64,000 bases of DNA from Dipteronia dyeriana (GCA_032871835.1 CM065297.1:33303598-33367597); one strand, 5' to 3'. Shown: positions 46,444-57,915, counted from the first letter of the stretch. A program made the numbers and translations. The notes: generated by a model not told the origin, from the letters alone.

Positions 46444-46741
46444 AGGGTTAAAGTTCTTTTATTAAAATACAGAAATTTTTTAATAAAAGAACCTCATTCT
46501 ACGCTTCCGCCGCATTAATCTAGGGTTAAGGGAAATTTTTTAAAATATTTCAAACCCTCATTCTACGCTTCCGCCGCATTTTGAACCAATTTTTCCTTAT
46601 AATTGGTATCAGAGCCTGGTTGTACCCTTGATTAATTGATGTATATGTACGTGAATCTATTTCTTTTTATTATAAATATGCATGTTTTAGAAAGAGATGA
46701 CATTCTAGGTATTCAAATATATATTTCAATGGAATGTATGG

Positions 46742-46794
<53 letters not shown>

Positions 46795-46800
46795 TTTATG
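45974..46800 (+). repeat. Plus-strand Copia-D fragment: LTR 3' end, primer site, leader
   Basis: The LTR 3' portion (to about 46601, with CTTCCGCCGCATT repeated at about 46508 and 46568) is followed by TTGGTATCAGAGCCTGG (46603-46619), the initiator-Met primer site. About 180 bp of leader then match, inverted, 52900-53090. After the (TA)n run at 46746-46792 the sequence reverts to a minus-strand LTR piece (about 46803-47030). The fragment lacks its LTR start and all coding sequence. Confidence 0.7.
46746..46792. repeat. (TA)n microsatellite
   Basis: A run of about 47 bases. It produces apparent Ile-Tyr peptides in both strands that are not genes. The equivalent run in the Copia-D leader is at 52903-52952. 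Confidence 0.9.
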
Positions 46801-48116
46801 TGGTTTGTAAAGGCTACTATCGCACTATTGAAAATAAAACGTTCCTCTTTTCTCTTCTACTTAGCCAAATTCAATACACAATATCTATGAGTTGGACGAA
46901 GTTATTTTTTATAACTATAAAAAAAAAAACAAATACAAAACAACTTCTCACACCAAAAATTAGGTCTTGGTTGAAATTCTATATAGGAGTATATATAGGT
47001 TGCCGAAAATCTTCCTAGAAAGAGGATTTCTATTGAAATATTAACGTTAAGATTTAATATCCAATACCTCAAAACATCCATATAATGATGTTCTACTCTC
47101 ATTACATTAATGGAGCCACGATGTCCATATTTATAAATGAAGTCCTCTATCAATTAACAAATGAATACCACTAAACTATCTAGGATAAACTATGCTATAT
47201 AATCGTACTCATTGATAGCTCAAATGATAACACTTGCAACCATAAGTCCATTATTTATCTCAGGATTGAGATAGACTCTTCGATTATCTTCAAGTTAAAA
47301 CTTTTATCCATTAACGGTTCTAGATAAAGTATTTCTTTGTGATCCAATTCAATGCACCCAGTGCACTAGAATTGTTTGCCCAAAGACACCACACTTTAAT
47401 GATTTTAGACTCATAATAACACATTTGATCCCACTCAAATACTAGCAAAAGAATCTACAACTTTGACAAGATAAAGACGCCCAAACTTTATCTTAAGTTG
47501 TGAATAATATTCAAGAATAAATAAAGAATTGCCTCTACCTCATACATATCTAGATGTATGAACAATTCTTTTTTTCTCATAGTCTTTTGACATTATGATT
47601 ATTTACTTTTGACAATTATAATAATTAAACTATAAATACTATAAGATTTGTTAAACTAGAAATCACTTTATTAATATGAAAAGATTGTCAAATACATTAT
47701 TACACTCTTGCTATCAAGCATAATCTCAACACCTAGTCCACTAGATTCTTTTACCCAAAGACACCACACTTTGAAAAATTTAGACTCATCAGAACACATT
47801 TGATCCACTCAAATACTAGCAATAGAATCTACAACTTTAACAAGGTAAATACACCAAACCTTTATCTTAAGTTGTGAATATTGTTCAAGACTAACTAAAG
47901 AATTATGTCTACCTCATACATATGCAGATGTACGAACAATTCTTCTTTTCTCATAGTCTTTTGACCTTATGATTATTTACCTTTGACAATTATAATTATT
48001 AAACTATAATTACAATAAAATTTGTTAAACTAGAAATCACTTTATTAATATGAAATGTTTGTCAAAAACATTATTACATTCTTGCTAATGAGCATAATCC
48101 CAACAATCTCCCACTT

Positions 48117-48810
48117 GCTCTATAGAAAATGTGTCATATCTCTTATCCCCATATTCTTCAGATGCCCATCAAAACTCTTTTCTAGAAGTGCCTTTATGAA
48201 GGGATCTGCTAGATTTTATACTGACGCGATCTTAGTAATCTCCATGTCTCCCCTATGCACAATTTCCCTCAAAAGATGATATTTTCTTTCAATTTGTTTC
48301 CCTCTCTTACAACTTCTTGGTTCTCTAGAATTAGCCACTGCTCAATTATTGTCACAATAGATAGTGATCCGCTTATTCACATCAAGAACCAATTCCAAGT
48401 CAATCAAGAATTGGTGGAGCCAGATAACATCTTTAGTAGTTTCGCATGAGGTAACATACTCAGCTTCCATGGTGGAATCAACAATACAAGGTTACTTGAT
48501 ACTCCTCCATATGACTGCCCTACCTCCAAGAGTAAACACAGATTCTGATGTTGATATTCTGGAGTCAGAATCTGATTGGAAATCAGAATCTGTATACCTA
48601 ATGGGAAATAAATCCCCTCCAGAGTATACAAGCACATAATCTCTCGTTCTTTTGAGATACTAGAAAATATGCATGACGGCCATATCAAGACCAGGTTTTG
48701 ATTGAAACCTGCTAACTATGCCAACATTAAAACAATATCTGCTCTACTGCAGAGCATTGCATACATAAGACTTCCAATTACTGAGGCATATGGAACCCTA
48801 CTCATGAATT
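48117..48810 (-). pseudogene. pol: Copia-D RNase H relic
   Basis: On the minus strand it starts PYASVIGSLMYAMLCSRADI (about 48805-48746), the usual link between Copia RT and RNase H. It ends with a STMEAEYVTSCETTKDVIWL stretch (about 48475-48416), YCDNN and ANSREPRSCKRGKQIE pieces, and a SKWEIVG tail just before the polypurine tract. Several stops and shifts are present. Confidence 0.75.
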
Positions 48811-48899
48811 GCTTTTCATGCTCTTTCTTAGGATCTTGTTCCTTAGAAAGTTTGATTCCATAACTGAAAGGTAACATATCTTTCTTGGAATCTTACATG

Positions 48900-49640
48900 G
48901 AGATTCTAGACAAGATTTTATCTATGTATAATCTTTCTATCACTTATAACTTGGATACCAATAATATAACTTGCTTCTCCTAAGTTCTTTATATCAAATT
49001 ATTTTGCTAAATATTGTTTTACTAATGTCAATACACCTATATCATTTTTTATGAGTAGTAAATCATTAATGTAAAGAACTAGGAAAACCAACTTGTCACC
49101 TTTGATCCTTTTGTATACACATTGTTCGTCAAGGTTTTGAATAAATCAAAAAAATTTCACATCTTAATCGAACCTTATGTTCTAGGATCTTGATGCTAGC
49201 TTCAATCCATATATGGATCTTTGTAACTTGCATACCTTTTCCTTTTGGCCTTTTTCAATGAATCTTTCTGGTTGTATCATAAAGAGGTTTTCATCAAGAT
49301 TTCCAATAAGAAAAGTTGTTTTGACGTCCATTTTCCAAATCTCTAGATCTAGAGATGCCGCAATGGATAGGAGTATCCTAATGGATTTAAGCATGGCCAC
49401 ATGAGAGAAGGTTTCCGTATAATCGATCCCTTCCTTCTGTGTGTAACCTTTAGCTACCAGTCTAACTTTATAGGTTTCCACATTTCCATCCATTCCTCTA
49501 ATCCTCTTGTATGCCCACTTACACCTAATGGGTTTTATCTTTTTAGCCAACTCCACAAGAGACCATACTTTGTTTTTGAACATAGATTCAATTTCGGATT
49601 GTATTGCCTTTTGCCAATGGCGGCAATCAACATCTTCCAT
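48900..49640 (-). pseudogene. pol: Copia-D reverse transcriptase relic
   Basis: The frame 49640-49182 is open for 152 codons. It starts MEDVDCRHWQKAIQSEI and contains WAYKRIRGMDG, RLVAKGYTQKEGIDY, the conserved MDVKTTFLIGNL and QRSIYGLK. These are the first RT motifs of Ty1/Copia. Further on (49062-49073) the catalytic YVDD box reads YIND: the first catalytic aspartate is replaced by asparagine, so this RT would be inactive even if translated. The frame is also broken between the two segments. Confidence 0.82.
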
Positions 49641-49879
49641 GGCTTCCTTATATGTGTTGGGATCATCGTCATCTAGAGATTCTCTACTGATTCTCCTAGA
49701 CTGATGTATCTCTCGGGTTATCTATTAACCTTTCCATTACGATGAGGAATGGTAGGTTGTTGATCTTGTGTAGGTGTCGAACTTACAATTGGGCTAGGTT
49801 ATGAAACCTCTTGTGGAATTGTATATCCTAAAAGCTCATTCAGGACAATTCTACTTTTTGGCACAAAATTATACATATA

Positions 49880-50711
49880 GTACTTTTCCAGAAATTTAGC
49901 ATTTATTAAAACAAATACTTTAAGATATTAAGGACTATAGAAATAATATCATTTAGTTCCTTTTGGATACCCTACAAATATGCATGTTTCTGAACGGGAC
50001 TCCATCTTTTGTCTTTCTTTTCAAGACGTGCCCAGGACATTCAAATATCTTTAAATTTTGTAGACTGGGCTTTCACCTAATCCATAACTCATATGGTGTT
50101 TTATGAACCGACTTAGATGGTACATCGTATAGAATTTACATAGCAGTTTATAAAGCATATCACCAAAAAGAATTAGGAAACGTTGAATACCTCAACATAG
50201 ACCTAACAATGTTCAAAAGAGTTATAATTCTCCTTTCTGCTACCCCATTTTGTTAATGTGTACCTGACGTAGAAAACTGAGAAATTATGCCATTATCAAT
50301 AAGATATTGTTGAAACTCACTAGATAGATATTATGCCATTATCAATAATATTATGCCACAATGTTCAAAAGAGTTATATTCTACCTCAGCTTTAAATGCT
50401 TTGAACATGTCAAAAGCATCCGACATATGTCTCACGAGATACACATAGCCAAATCTCAAGTAATCATCAGTGAAAGTGATAAAGTACTCATATCCACCTC
50501 TAGCTTGAATGCTCATAGGACCATACACATCAGTATGTATGAATCCTAAACATTCAGTGGCTCTTACGCCTTTGATCATGAATGACCTTTTGGTCATCTT
50601 ATCTACCAAACAAGATTCATAAATTGGTATATCATCAACCTTTAAGTCACTTAAAGGTCCATCACTAACCAGTATTTTGATCTTATCAAGGTTAGTATGA
50701 CCTATGCGCAA
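49880..50711 (-). pseudogene. pol: Copia-D integrase relic
   Basis: The open part 50711-50331 starts MRIGHTNLDKI, the integrase zinc-binding lead-in. It has ESCLVDKMTKRSF (one knuckle Cys lost) and FIHTDVYGPMSIQARGGYEYFITFTDDYLRFGYVYL, with both catalytic-core aspartate neighbourhoods (HTDVYGP and FTDDY) recognisable. Beyond 50331 a local duplication of about 25 bp (TATTATGCCA motif, 50284 and 50329-50353) breaks the frame, and only scattered integrase words remain. Confidence 0.78.
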
Positions 50712-51059
50712 ATGCCACAGTAAGGTTTCATCTTTTAATAATTTACTCTTTTATGATTAGGTTCAGTTGATTCTGTGTGTAACAAGTGAGAGATATTGCT
50801 ATGCAAATAGAATAAACCGTTTTCAAATGTACCTTTACAAACAAATTTTTTATTCTAACTAATAATAAAACCTTTATTAAAAGTAACTGAATATCCAAAT
50901 TTATTTAAACACGAAACTGAAATTAAATTCCTCTTGAATTGACGTACATAATAAACATCTATTAGATCTAAATGCCTATAAAAATCTAAATTAATTCTAA
51001 TATCACCTACTACACTAGCAAACACCAACGCTCCGTTGCCTAAACACAAGTTAAATTCA

Positions 51060-51870
51060 TTCTCATACTCTCTATTTTTTTACTTGAACACTTTTTCACC
51101 ACAAAGGAAACATTTTCCTTTGATTTTGGTTACCTGCTTGGTCTCCTTCTTAGTAGGCCCAAGTTTCTTTTTCTTCTGTTATTTCTCAACCTTTTTACGG
51201 GTCTTAACAGTAACAACTTTACCTACCGTATGAATCTCTCGACCCTTGCCTTTCACAAGGATTTTCTCGACGCTTTGAACATCTTGAATCAGGCCATGCA
51301 AGGTGTATTCCTTATTATTCAGGGTATGGTTCAACTTGAACTGATGAAAGGAATCCGATAGTGAGTTAACGATCATGTCAATTTTGTCTCACCATCTATC
51401 TCAACACCATGAGTTCAGCAATGTTGAGATATGCTATGACTTTTATCATGTGATCTTTCATAGTCTGTCTAGGTTTCATCCTAAGATTCATGAAAGCAGT
51501 CATTGCCTCTCTCTTAGTAGTCCTTGACCTCATAGAAAACATCTCTTCCAAAGATATCATTATATCGGCAGCAATCTCCATCCATTAATGTTGTTGTTGT
51601 AACACATCGGATATGGTGGCCATAATGTAATATTTGGCCATCTCATCTGAAGTCTTCCATTGTTGATACTCGCCTCTTTACTTATCAGTAGATTCATTAG
51701 TATGAGTTGGTGGTTTAGGAGTACACATAACAAACTTATGTTTTTTAGCTTGCAGCAACAACCTAATTTTCATTTTCCATGTAACATAATTATCACCAGT
51801 TAAAGTATATATTTTAGGGTGTTGATTAGGGATGGGGTCATGATTTTTGAATAATAACAAAATTTATATA
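51060..51870 (-). pseudogene. gag: Copia-D gag relic
   Basis: It opens MLLFKNHDPIPNQHPKIYTLTGDNYVTWK (about 51860-51775), a typical Copia gag start. A middle part MFSMRSRTTKREAMTAFMNLRMK (about 51545-51480) belongs to the UBN2-type core. A possible remnant zinc knuckle, CFLC, is near 51105-51120. Multiple stops separate the segments. Confidence 0.72.
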
Positions 51871-52899
51871 AGTAAACAATCATGATAAAGAACTTTCGAA
51901 TATTTATCTTGAGTTAAATAAAATAATTCAATTGTAAAATTCAACGGTGATCCAACACCCATAAATGTCACGCCTTTTTTGGGAGTTCACACCATCTACT
52001 AGTTGGACTAGGTCCCACCTAATTGTTAATATAACAACCAACGTTTTCAATTTTAGCATTACAATTTTATTAACAAGAACTCTTAGGAGGATATTAATAA
52101 AATCACATTAAGTGTGTTACCAAGTTATCGACATTCAATATATTCCCTCACGAATATCCCTCCTTTGAAAGTAGATATCGTTTAAGTCAATTGTCTAGTC
52201 TATCCTTGTAAGGAAGTATCTTACTAAATCCCTTTCATGAATATCCCATGGAGGGTTATCACATGAAACATAAAGCTCAACTAAACTTGGAGGTTTTAGG
52301 TGTTCCAAACACCTTCTCCCACTCAATTGTTTAAGGCGTGTTATCAAATTCCATAGAATGCTTTACCAAGTTATCTAGATGCCAATTAGATACCTAAACC
52401 CTTTTAATGCATGTTCATATCAGAAGAGATATACTAGTGGCACTCCTATTCTATATGACATGTTATCAAACAATGACAAACATTGCAATATTTACGGAAA
52501 AGTAAATAGCCACAATTTTGGTCCATCCTAGAAAAACAAGTGAATTACATTAGTTTGAAATACAAAAACCCTGAACCTAACTTGGCGAGAAAGTCATCAA
52601 GCGGCCACCATCCAAAGGTCTCGTATCCGGGCATTTGCGTGCCCGAACCCTTGTGTGGCTACACTGGGTTATTCTGTTGCTACTTTTTCTGCTTTGAATT
52701 CTTCAATTCTTTGATTCTTCTAAAATTGAATATATTACAACATAATATTTTTTTATATTACAACAATAAAATAAAATAAAAACTTAGTAACTACCAGGAA
52801 GGAAATTATGCCGTTGATAGGCCACCCTTCTTGTTACAATAATAAAAATACATTGAAATTCTATAACTAAAATTGAGCAATAACAAATCACATTATAAA

Positions 52900-52956
<57 letters not shown>

Positions 52957-53090
52957 ACATTCCAATGTAAATAAATAAATATATATATATATATGAATAT
53001 ATAGAGTGTCATCTCTTTCTAAAACATGCATATTTACAGTAAAAAGGAATAGATTCAAGTATATATACATCAATTAATCAAGGTTATAAA
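51871..53090 (-). other. Copia-D leader (5' untranslated region)
   Basis: This non-coding DNA separates the primer site from gag, about 1.2 kb as expected for this type of Copia. It includes a (TA)n run at 52903-52952 and a second shorter one at 52978-52994. 52900-53090 has an inverted partial copy at 46602-46800. Confidence 0.6.
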
Positions 53091-53105
53091 CAGGCTCTGA
53101 AACAA
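53091..53105 (-). promoter_or_regulatory. Copia-D primer binding site
   Basis: On the minus strand it reads TTGTTTCAGAGCCTG, a degenerate initiator-Met site. The intact version of the same family is at 46603 (TTGGTATCAGAGCCTG). Confidence 0.7.
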
Positions 53106-53107
53106 AT

Positions 53108-55507
53108 TGTAGGAAAAATCGTGTGGCGGAAGAGTAAAAGAGGTTTAATATATTTCAAAAAAAATTCCTTTAAAAGAATGAAACTTAACCCTTGATTAAT
53201 TAGCATATAATAAAGTATCGTACCTTTTTCTCGTGAAGATTGAAGTTGCGTCGAATTGAATCCGTAAGATCTTACAGTCCAATCACGAAAATGAATCATC
53301 TAAGAGTGTGGGCTCCCTTTCTTTAAATTTTATACCTGAGGATGGAAACAAACAAAATCTTTTACTTTTGTTAGTCACAATAATCCTCCTAGAGAAAACC
53401 CAATATATTTGATTGAAACTCGTGTGAACCCGATTCGATTTTTATACACAAAACCCTTTTGATGTAAAAGATACTAGTGTACTATCGAAAACAAAAAAGT
53501 TCCCTCTTTTCTATATGCTTGGCCGAATTCTACATACACCTATCTTAGAGTTAGACGAATTTATCTGGAGCAAGAACCGAATTCTCTTCACTCAAAAATC
53601 TACGGTTCCAAAACCTCTCTTTGCCAAAATCTCTCTTGGATTTCTTATGCTTGGCCGAATTATCTCTAGCCAAATGTATAGGTGTCCAATTCCTCTAATA
53701 AGAAGGATTTACTTGGTGGGCAAGAATCCTCTCTCTAGGTGGATTTACTTGTTGGCCAAGAATCTTCATTCAAAAAAAGAATTATTTTTCCACACCAAGA
53801 CTCCTATTCAAACTCAATAGTATATTTATCAAATAACCAATTATTGAATATAAAATAAATTGTGACTTTATCAAAAACTTCCAAATTTGACCAATAGTCA
53901 ATTAGAGTTTTGATAGATATCAAATACTTCCAAATTTGACTAGATAAATAAATTTCTTTTATTTATCTACTTATCAAATAAAGTATTTGATACTTATCAT
54001 ACTACCAACGATAGTATGACTCTAGGAGACATTTTCCTAGTAGGAAAAAGATTTTATCTTTTAATTAATTATTTATTAATTAATTAATTTCTTCTTAGTT
54101 AAATAATAAAATAAAAAACAATACATTAGGCTATTTTGTAAGCCGTAGCCGCCCAAGCTTATACATGAGCCAAAATTGTGTTTCCCATTTTATTAAATCC
54201 ATTGGACTGTAATAAAAAAAATCTACAAGTGAACTAGACCCAATCGTACTAAAAAGGAAACAAGTCCACATGCCTAAATTAATACATTAATATAATTCAA
54301 ACAACACATTTAAATAAAATGTGCAAATTATATTCTTAATGTATTAATGGAATGCTAATCGCACCCCATAAGACCGTCCAAGGAATCCCACATCTTTGGC
54401 CACCTAATCCAGGTATCTTGAAGAATTCCCACGTGTCTTGATCACACGTGACCGCACCTCTTCAAAGCTTTTGGATTCTGAAATCCAAAAAAAATCTAGA
54501 TGGACCCAGAAATTGGTCTAGTAGAATATATCATGTGATCCATGCAATTTTGTATGAATTGAGGATCTTTACGGGCTATCTAAATTTAAGCTCCAATAGA
54601 CATAACGTAATCACAATCAACAAATGATTCAATTAGGTCTGATATATTAATATTAGTTCATTCCACTAAAGAACTAAAATTGAACTATTAAATAAAGATA
54701 CAATAAGTTAATGTTCCTCATTCGTACCCTAGACAATCTTAATGGCTATGATCTATCCTTGTGAAGAATACCAGCAATCGCCAAGAGCTCATACCAGCAA
54801 TAGACACTATTGAAAATTTAACGCTTAGATTTAATATCCAATGCCTCAAAACATCCATATGATGATATTATACTCACATTTAATAAATGGAGCCACGTGT
54901 CCATATTTTTAAATGAAGTCCTCTATCGATTAACAAATGAATATCACTAAACTATCGAGGATATACTATGTTATGTAATCGTACTCATTGATAGCTCAAA
55001 TGATAACACTTGCAACCATAAGTCCATCATTTATCTCAGGACTGAGATAGACTCTCCGATTGTTTTCAAATGAAAACTTTTATCCATTGACGGTTCTAGA
55101 TAAAGTATTTCACTGTGATCCTATTCTATGCACCTAGTGCACAAGATTCTTTTGTCCAAAGACACCACACTTTGATGATTTTAGACTAATTGTAACACAT
55201 TTGATCCCACTCAAATTCTAGCAAAAGAATCTACAAATATAACAAGGTAAAGGCGCCAAACCTTTATCTTAAGTTGTGAATATTGTTCAAGACTAACTAA
55301 AGAAATGTGTCTACCTCATACATATCTAGATGTGCTAACAATTCTTCTTTTCTCTTGGTCTTTTGACCTTATGATTATTTACTTTTGACAATTTTAATAA
55401 TTAAACTATAAATGCTATAAGATTTGTTAAACTAGAAATCACTTTATTAATATGAAAAGATTTTCAAATACAATATTACACTCTTGCTATTAAGCTTAAT
55501 CCCAACA
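53108..55507 (-). repeat. Copia-D 5' LTR
   Basis: 2400 bp, TGTAGG at the left and CCCAACA at the right (plus strand). It is the cleanest copy of this family in the window and the reference for the other pieces at 40237-42412, 43732-45404, 45405-45930, 46803-47030 and 47030-48105. Confidence 0.85.
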
Positions 55508-55512
55508 GTCCC

Positions 55513-56158
55513 TTGTTTCAATTTCTGCTTGCAATAGCTGTATCCTCTTGGCAAAGTCCTCATTTATCTATTCTAGCTCTTTCAAGCATGCACTATTTTT
55601 GGCTTCAAGGCTCTTCATACCATTCTCTATCTTGAATGATTCCATCGCAAATGTGATCTTCTTGTTTCTTTATTCAAGCTTATCAACCTTCACCCTTTCC
55701 AAGGCTTCCTTGTCTCCAAATTCCTTCTTCATGAGCCGTAACTTCTTCTCTTATTCTTCTCTCATCTCTTCTTTCTCTTGGGAAGATTTTATCAATTTCT
55801 CTTGAAGTAAGTAGACTTTCTCTTCTAATCTCTTGGATTGCTCTTGTTTTATTTGGCGCTCTTCATCAACATCCGCCTCCTTCTCGAATGCTTGTACAAG
55901 CGCACGTACAATGTTTCTTGTCTTCCCTTGCTTGGAATCAGCTAAAGCATAATAACTATTATGATCAATTTTGTCCCTCCTTTGAAACTGCTTGGCTAAA
56001 AGACTCATCAGAACCTCAAGCCAATTCATGGAATCATTAATCTCATTTGTTCTTTGTTTGCTCATCCAGATGTCCATGTCCAACATTTCTCCTTTTGCCT
56101 GATACAAGCCTAGGAAATCTTCTATCATCTGTTGAGTTGATTTCATTATATTCCTCAT
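55513..56158 (-). pseudogene. Element G gag-like ORF, N-terminal coiled-coil part
   Basis: The minus-strand frame starts at ATG 56158 and is open for 135 codons to TAA at about 55753. It then continues in the same frame through further coiled-coil sequence with two more stops, up to the Copia-D target site. The first ~90 residues are mixed, including MDIWMSKQRTNEINDSMNWL. The rest is Glu/Lys/Gln-rich heptad sequence, a long coiled coil. It lies 285 bp downstream of the primer site, where gag is expected. With the part at 43181-43726 the whole would be about 400 codons. I cannot name a family. A gag role is inferred from position, coiled coil and zinc-knuckle-like motif. Confidence 0.55.
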
Positions 56159-56442
56159 TTCTTCTCAAATGATGTGATCATTGGTTGGTAAGATGAGAAA
56201 GATAGCTCACAGATGTTGACATTGTTATGGCTTCATGAGGAATCTTTGTAAGACCTCTAATTTTGGTCATATGGAAAATCAATAAAATCGTGCCTAGGCC
56301 CTGTGTTTTGCCTGAAGTAATCCATAAAACCTGAAACAGTGATAACAAAAACTACCAAAGAAGTAAAAAGAAACAAAGGAAACCTATAATAACTAAGACT
56401 CTCAACTAGATAACTAAAATTAGACAACTAATTAACTTCTTT
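56159..56442 (-). other. Element G leader
   Basis: Short non-coding stretch between the primer site and the gag-like ORF. No motif was seen. Confidence 0.5.
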
Positions 56443-56459
56443 CCCCAGTAGCGGCGCCA
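56443..56459 (-). promoter_or_regulatory. Element G primer binding site (TGGCGCC type)
   Basis: The minus strand reads TGGCGCCGCTACTGGGG, three bases after the LTR end. TGGCGCCG..GCCGGGG-like sites are characteristic of Tat/Athila Ty3 elements and are usually assigned to tRNA-Asp. The other primer sites in this window are all tRNA-Met type. Confidence 0.82.
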
Positions 56460-56462
56460 ATT

Positions 56463-57393
56463 TGACAAGTGTCATTTTGTATATGTAAAGTAGCTTGTCA
56501 AACAAAATTTACAAAACTGTAACAATACCCAAAAAGTTTATAAAACTAGTACAATGGCAAGTTGGGTGTCATTCACGGGGAAAGGAAAATCAAATGGCTA
56601 AAACTAGTTAACTAATATTAAACTAAAAGAATGCTTGGAAATGTAAATATAGATGCTTGGGTTTTGAAAAGTAAATGGTTAAGAGGCAAACTAAAGTTAG
56701 GCTAGTTAATCTATCATGTAATTATTGTTAATAATAATGTGAAAGTGAGAAGATATGATAATGGAGACTAGAGAGTTGATGGATTCAACAAGCAAACAAT
56801 AGGCGTACTGGTAATTATCTTGATTGTACATTAATCTGTTGTAGCCAATCTAGAGGATAGAATTGGTTGTATATCCCTTATGGGTTTCTAATCTAGAGGG
56901 TATAGTATTGGCCACCCATAAGTGATTGTTTATGAATGTACATCTATCAAAATAAGAGACTAATCTCGTTATAAATTCACTAACCTATAGGGTATAGAAT
57001 TGGTGCTTATCTCTCACAAGCAAATAACGTAGAGGGTATAGTATTGGTTACCCATTTGAGATTAGATAGAGATTGAGATTATTATGCCCGATTTCACTCG
57101 AGGATGGTACTCTCATTAAATCCTTCAACACAAATAAGCTTATAAGAATCTAATAGAGGGTATACCCAATTCTCTACTCAAATAATTTCTCAAACAATTT
57201 GTAAAGAAATGAGGGGACAATCTAAGACAAACTATTCTTGAAATCAATAAAAACAATGAATGAAATATATTTGATAGATTAAATAATGTAAATAAAGTTC
57301 AATACAAGCCCAAGGTTCACAAATGAATCACATCAGCTACTAATGACAAAAACAATAAAATAACTTGGAGAAAAGAGATAGAGAAGACCCATG
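56463..57393 (-). repeat. Element G 5' LTR, truncated
   Basis: It starts TGACAAGTGTCA on the plus strand and matches 26185-27130 to the phrase GAAGACCCATG. It then switches abruptly to Sirevirus-type LTR sequence at 57394. About 600 bp of this LTR, including its transcription start region, are gone. Confidence 0.75.
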
Positions 57394-57913
57394 TTTTCTC
57401 TTCGGAGGTTTTACCACGTAAAAATCATGTGTCAAGTGTCTCTATCTATATCTTTTTGTATTTGTATATGTGTGTGTATGAATCATGTTTGAATCATTTC
57501 TTCAGGATATATTTGGATAACAAGATTTGTAAAAGTGTTATATGTAAATGACTCATTTGATCATAGTTGTATATATCTTTATTCTTGTAAATTAAATCTT
57601 GTGTACATGATAAGTTACTATCTAGTACTTTTTCATATTAGTAATATATACATGTATACAAGTACCAGTTGGTTTGTGTTTTGAGTGTTGTTACTTCACT
57701 TGCAAGATATAGACTTTTGACTTAACATGATTATTTGAAAATGCTTGTCAATAGTCTATATGTGCTTTCATTTGCTTTATGTGTTGTGATAGAGGCAATC
57801 TAGAGGGACAAACAATGATTTGTTTCAAGGGATTGAAAAAGGTACAAAAACCTATTCACCCCTCACCTCCAGGTTGACTTTAGGCCCTTTAACCGTGAGT
57901 GTATAAATTTTCA
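57394..57913 (+). repeat. E3 5' LTR, right part
   Basis: It begins inside the CTCTTCGGAGG / TTACCACG phrase that E1 has at about 3086-3105. It continues with GGCAATCTAGAGGGACAAAC and CCTATTCACC, and ends TTTTCA. I infer it is the continuation of the LTR started at 25812, with the central part lost in the deletion that truncated element G. Confidence 0.68.
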
Positions 57914-57915
57914 AC

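Larger units (their letters stand above)
43732..48105 (-). repeat. Copia-D 3' LTR, composite and rearranged
   Basis: 43732-45404 matches the 5' LTR from its plus-strand left end, then breaks at GGAGATAG. 45405-47731 is a patchwork of extra LTR pieces in both orientations, including an LTR end, CTCAACA, at 47731. 47732-48105 is a second copy of the LTR end, finishing CCCAACA at 48105. The adjacent minus-strand polypurine tract AAGTGGGAGAT lies at 48106-48116. Thus the terminal ~370 bp are present twice in tandem (about 47360-47731 and 47732-48105). Confidence 0.72.
43732..55507 (-). mobile_element. Copia-D: minus-strand Ty1/Copia element, target duplication GTCCC
   Basis: LTR start TGTAGG at 43732 and LTR end AACA at 55507 are flanked by perfect 5-bp copies of GTCCC (43727-43731 and 55508-55512). 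On the minus strand the order is 5' LTR (55507-53108), primer site, long leader, gag, integrase, RT, RNase H, polypurine GTGGGAGAT, 3' LTR (48105-43732). It interrupts the coiled-coil ORF of element G. The 3' LTR has been enlarged by further rearranged copies of the same LTR. All coding parts are broken. Confidence 0.88.
26185..57393 (-). mobile_element. Element G: pol-less Ty3/Tat-like element, heavily nested
   Basis: On the minus strand the 5' LTR is 57393-56463 (truncated), the primer site 56459-56443, a gag-like ORF lies in 56158-55513 and 43726-43181, then non-coding DNA, a polypurine tract at 38735-38725, and the 3' LTR 38724-26185. Later insertions occupy 27276-38263 (E2), 40237-42412 (LTR) and 43732-55507 (Copia-D). 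Without these the internal part is only about 3.8 kb, with no RT, integrase or RNase H motif. The 3' LTR and 5' LTR share sequence for about 930 bp. Near the polypurine tract it reads GCTCGAGGATGAGCAAAGG, the usual Tat/Athila-type 3' phrase. The primer site is TGGCGCC-type. The element is non-autonomous. Confidence 0.78.

Noticed and set aside
46636..47018. Open frames through the TA microsatellite (Ile-Tyr repeats)
   Set aside because: They are products of a (TA)n run inside LTR and leader sequence. The same happens at 52888-53073. No motif, start context or conservation supports a gene.
48106..53106. Copia-D or Copia-A as the enzyme donor for E1 and E2
   Set aside because: Their LTRs, gag and pol wording are of other Copia lineages, and both are heavily mutated. 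A Sirevirus partner must be outside this window.
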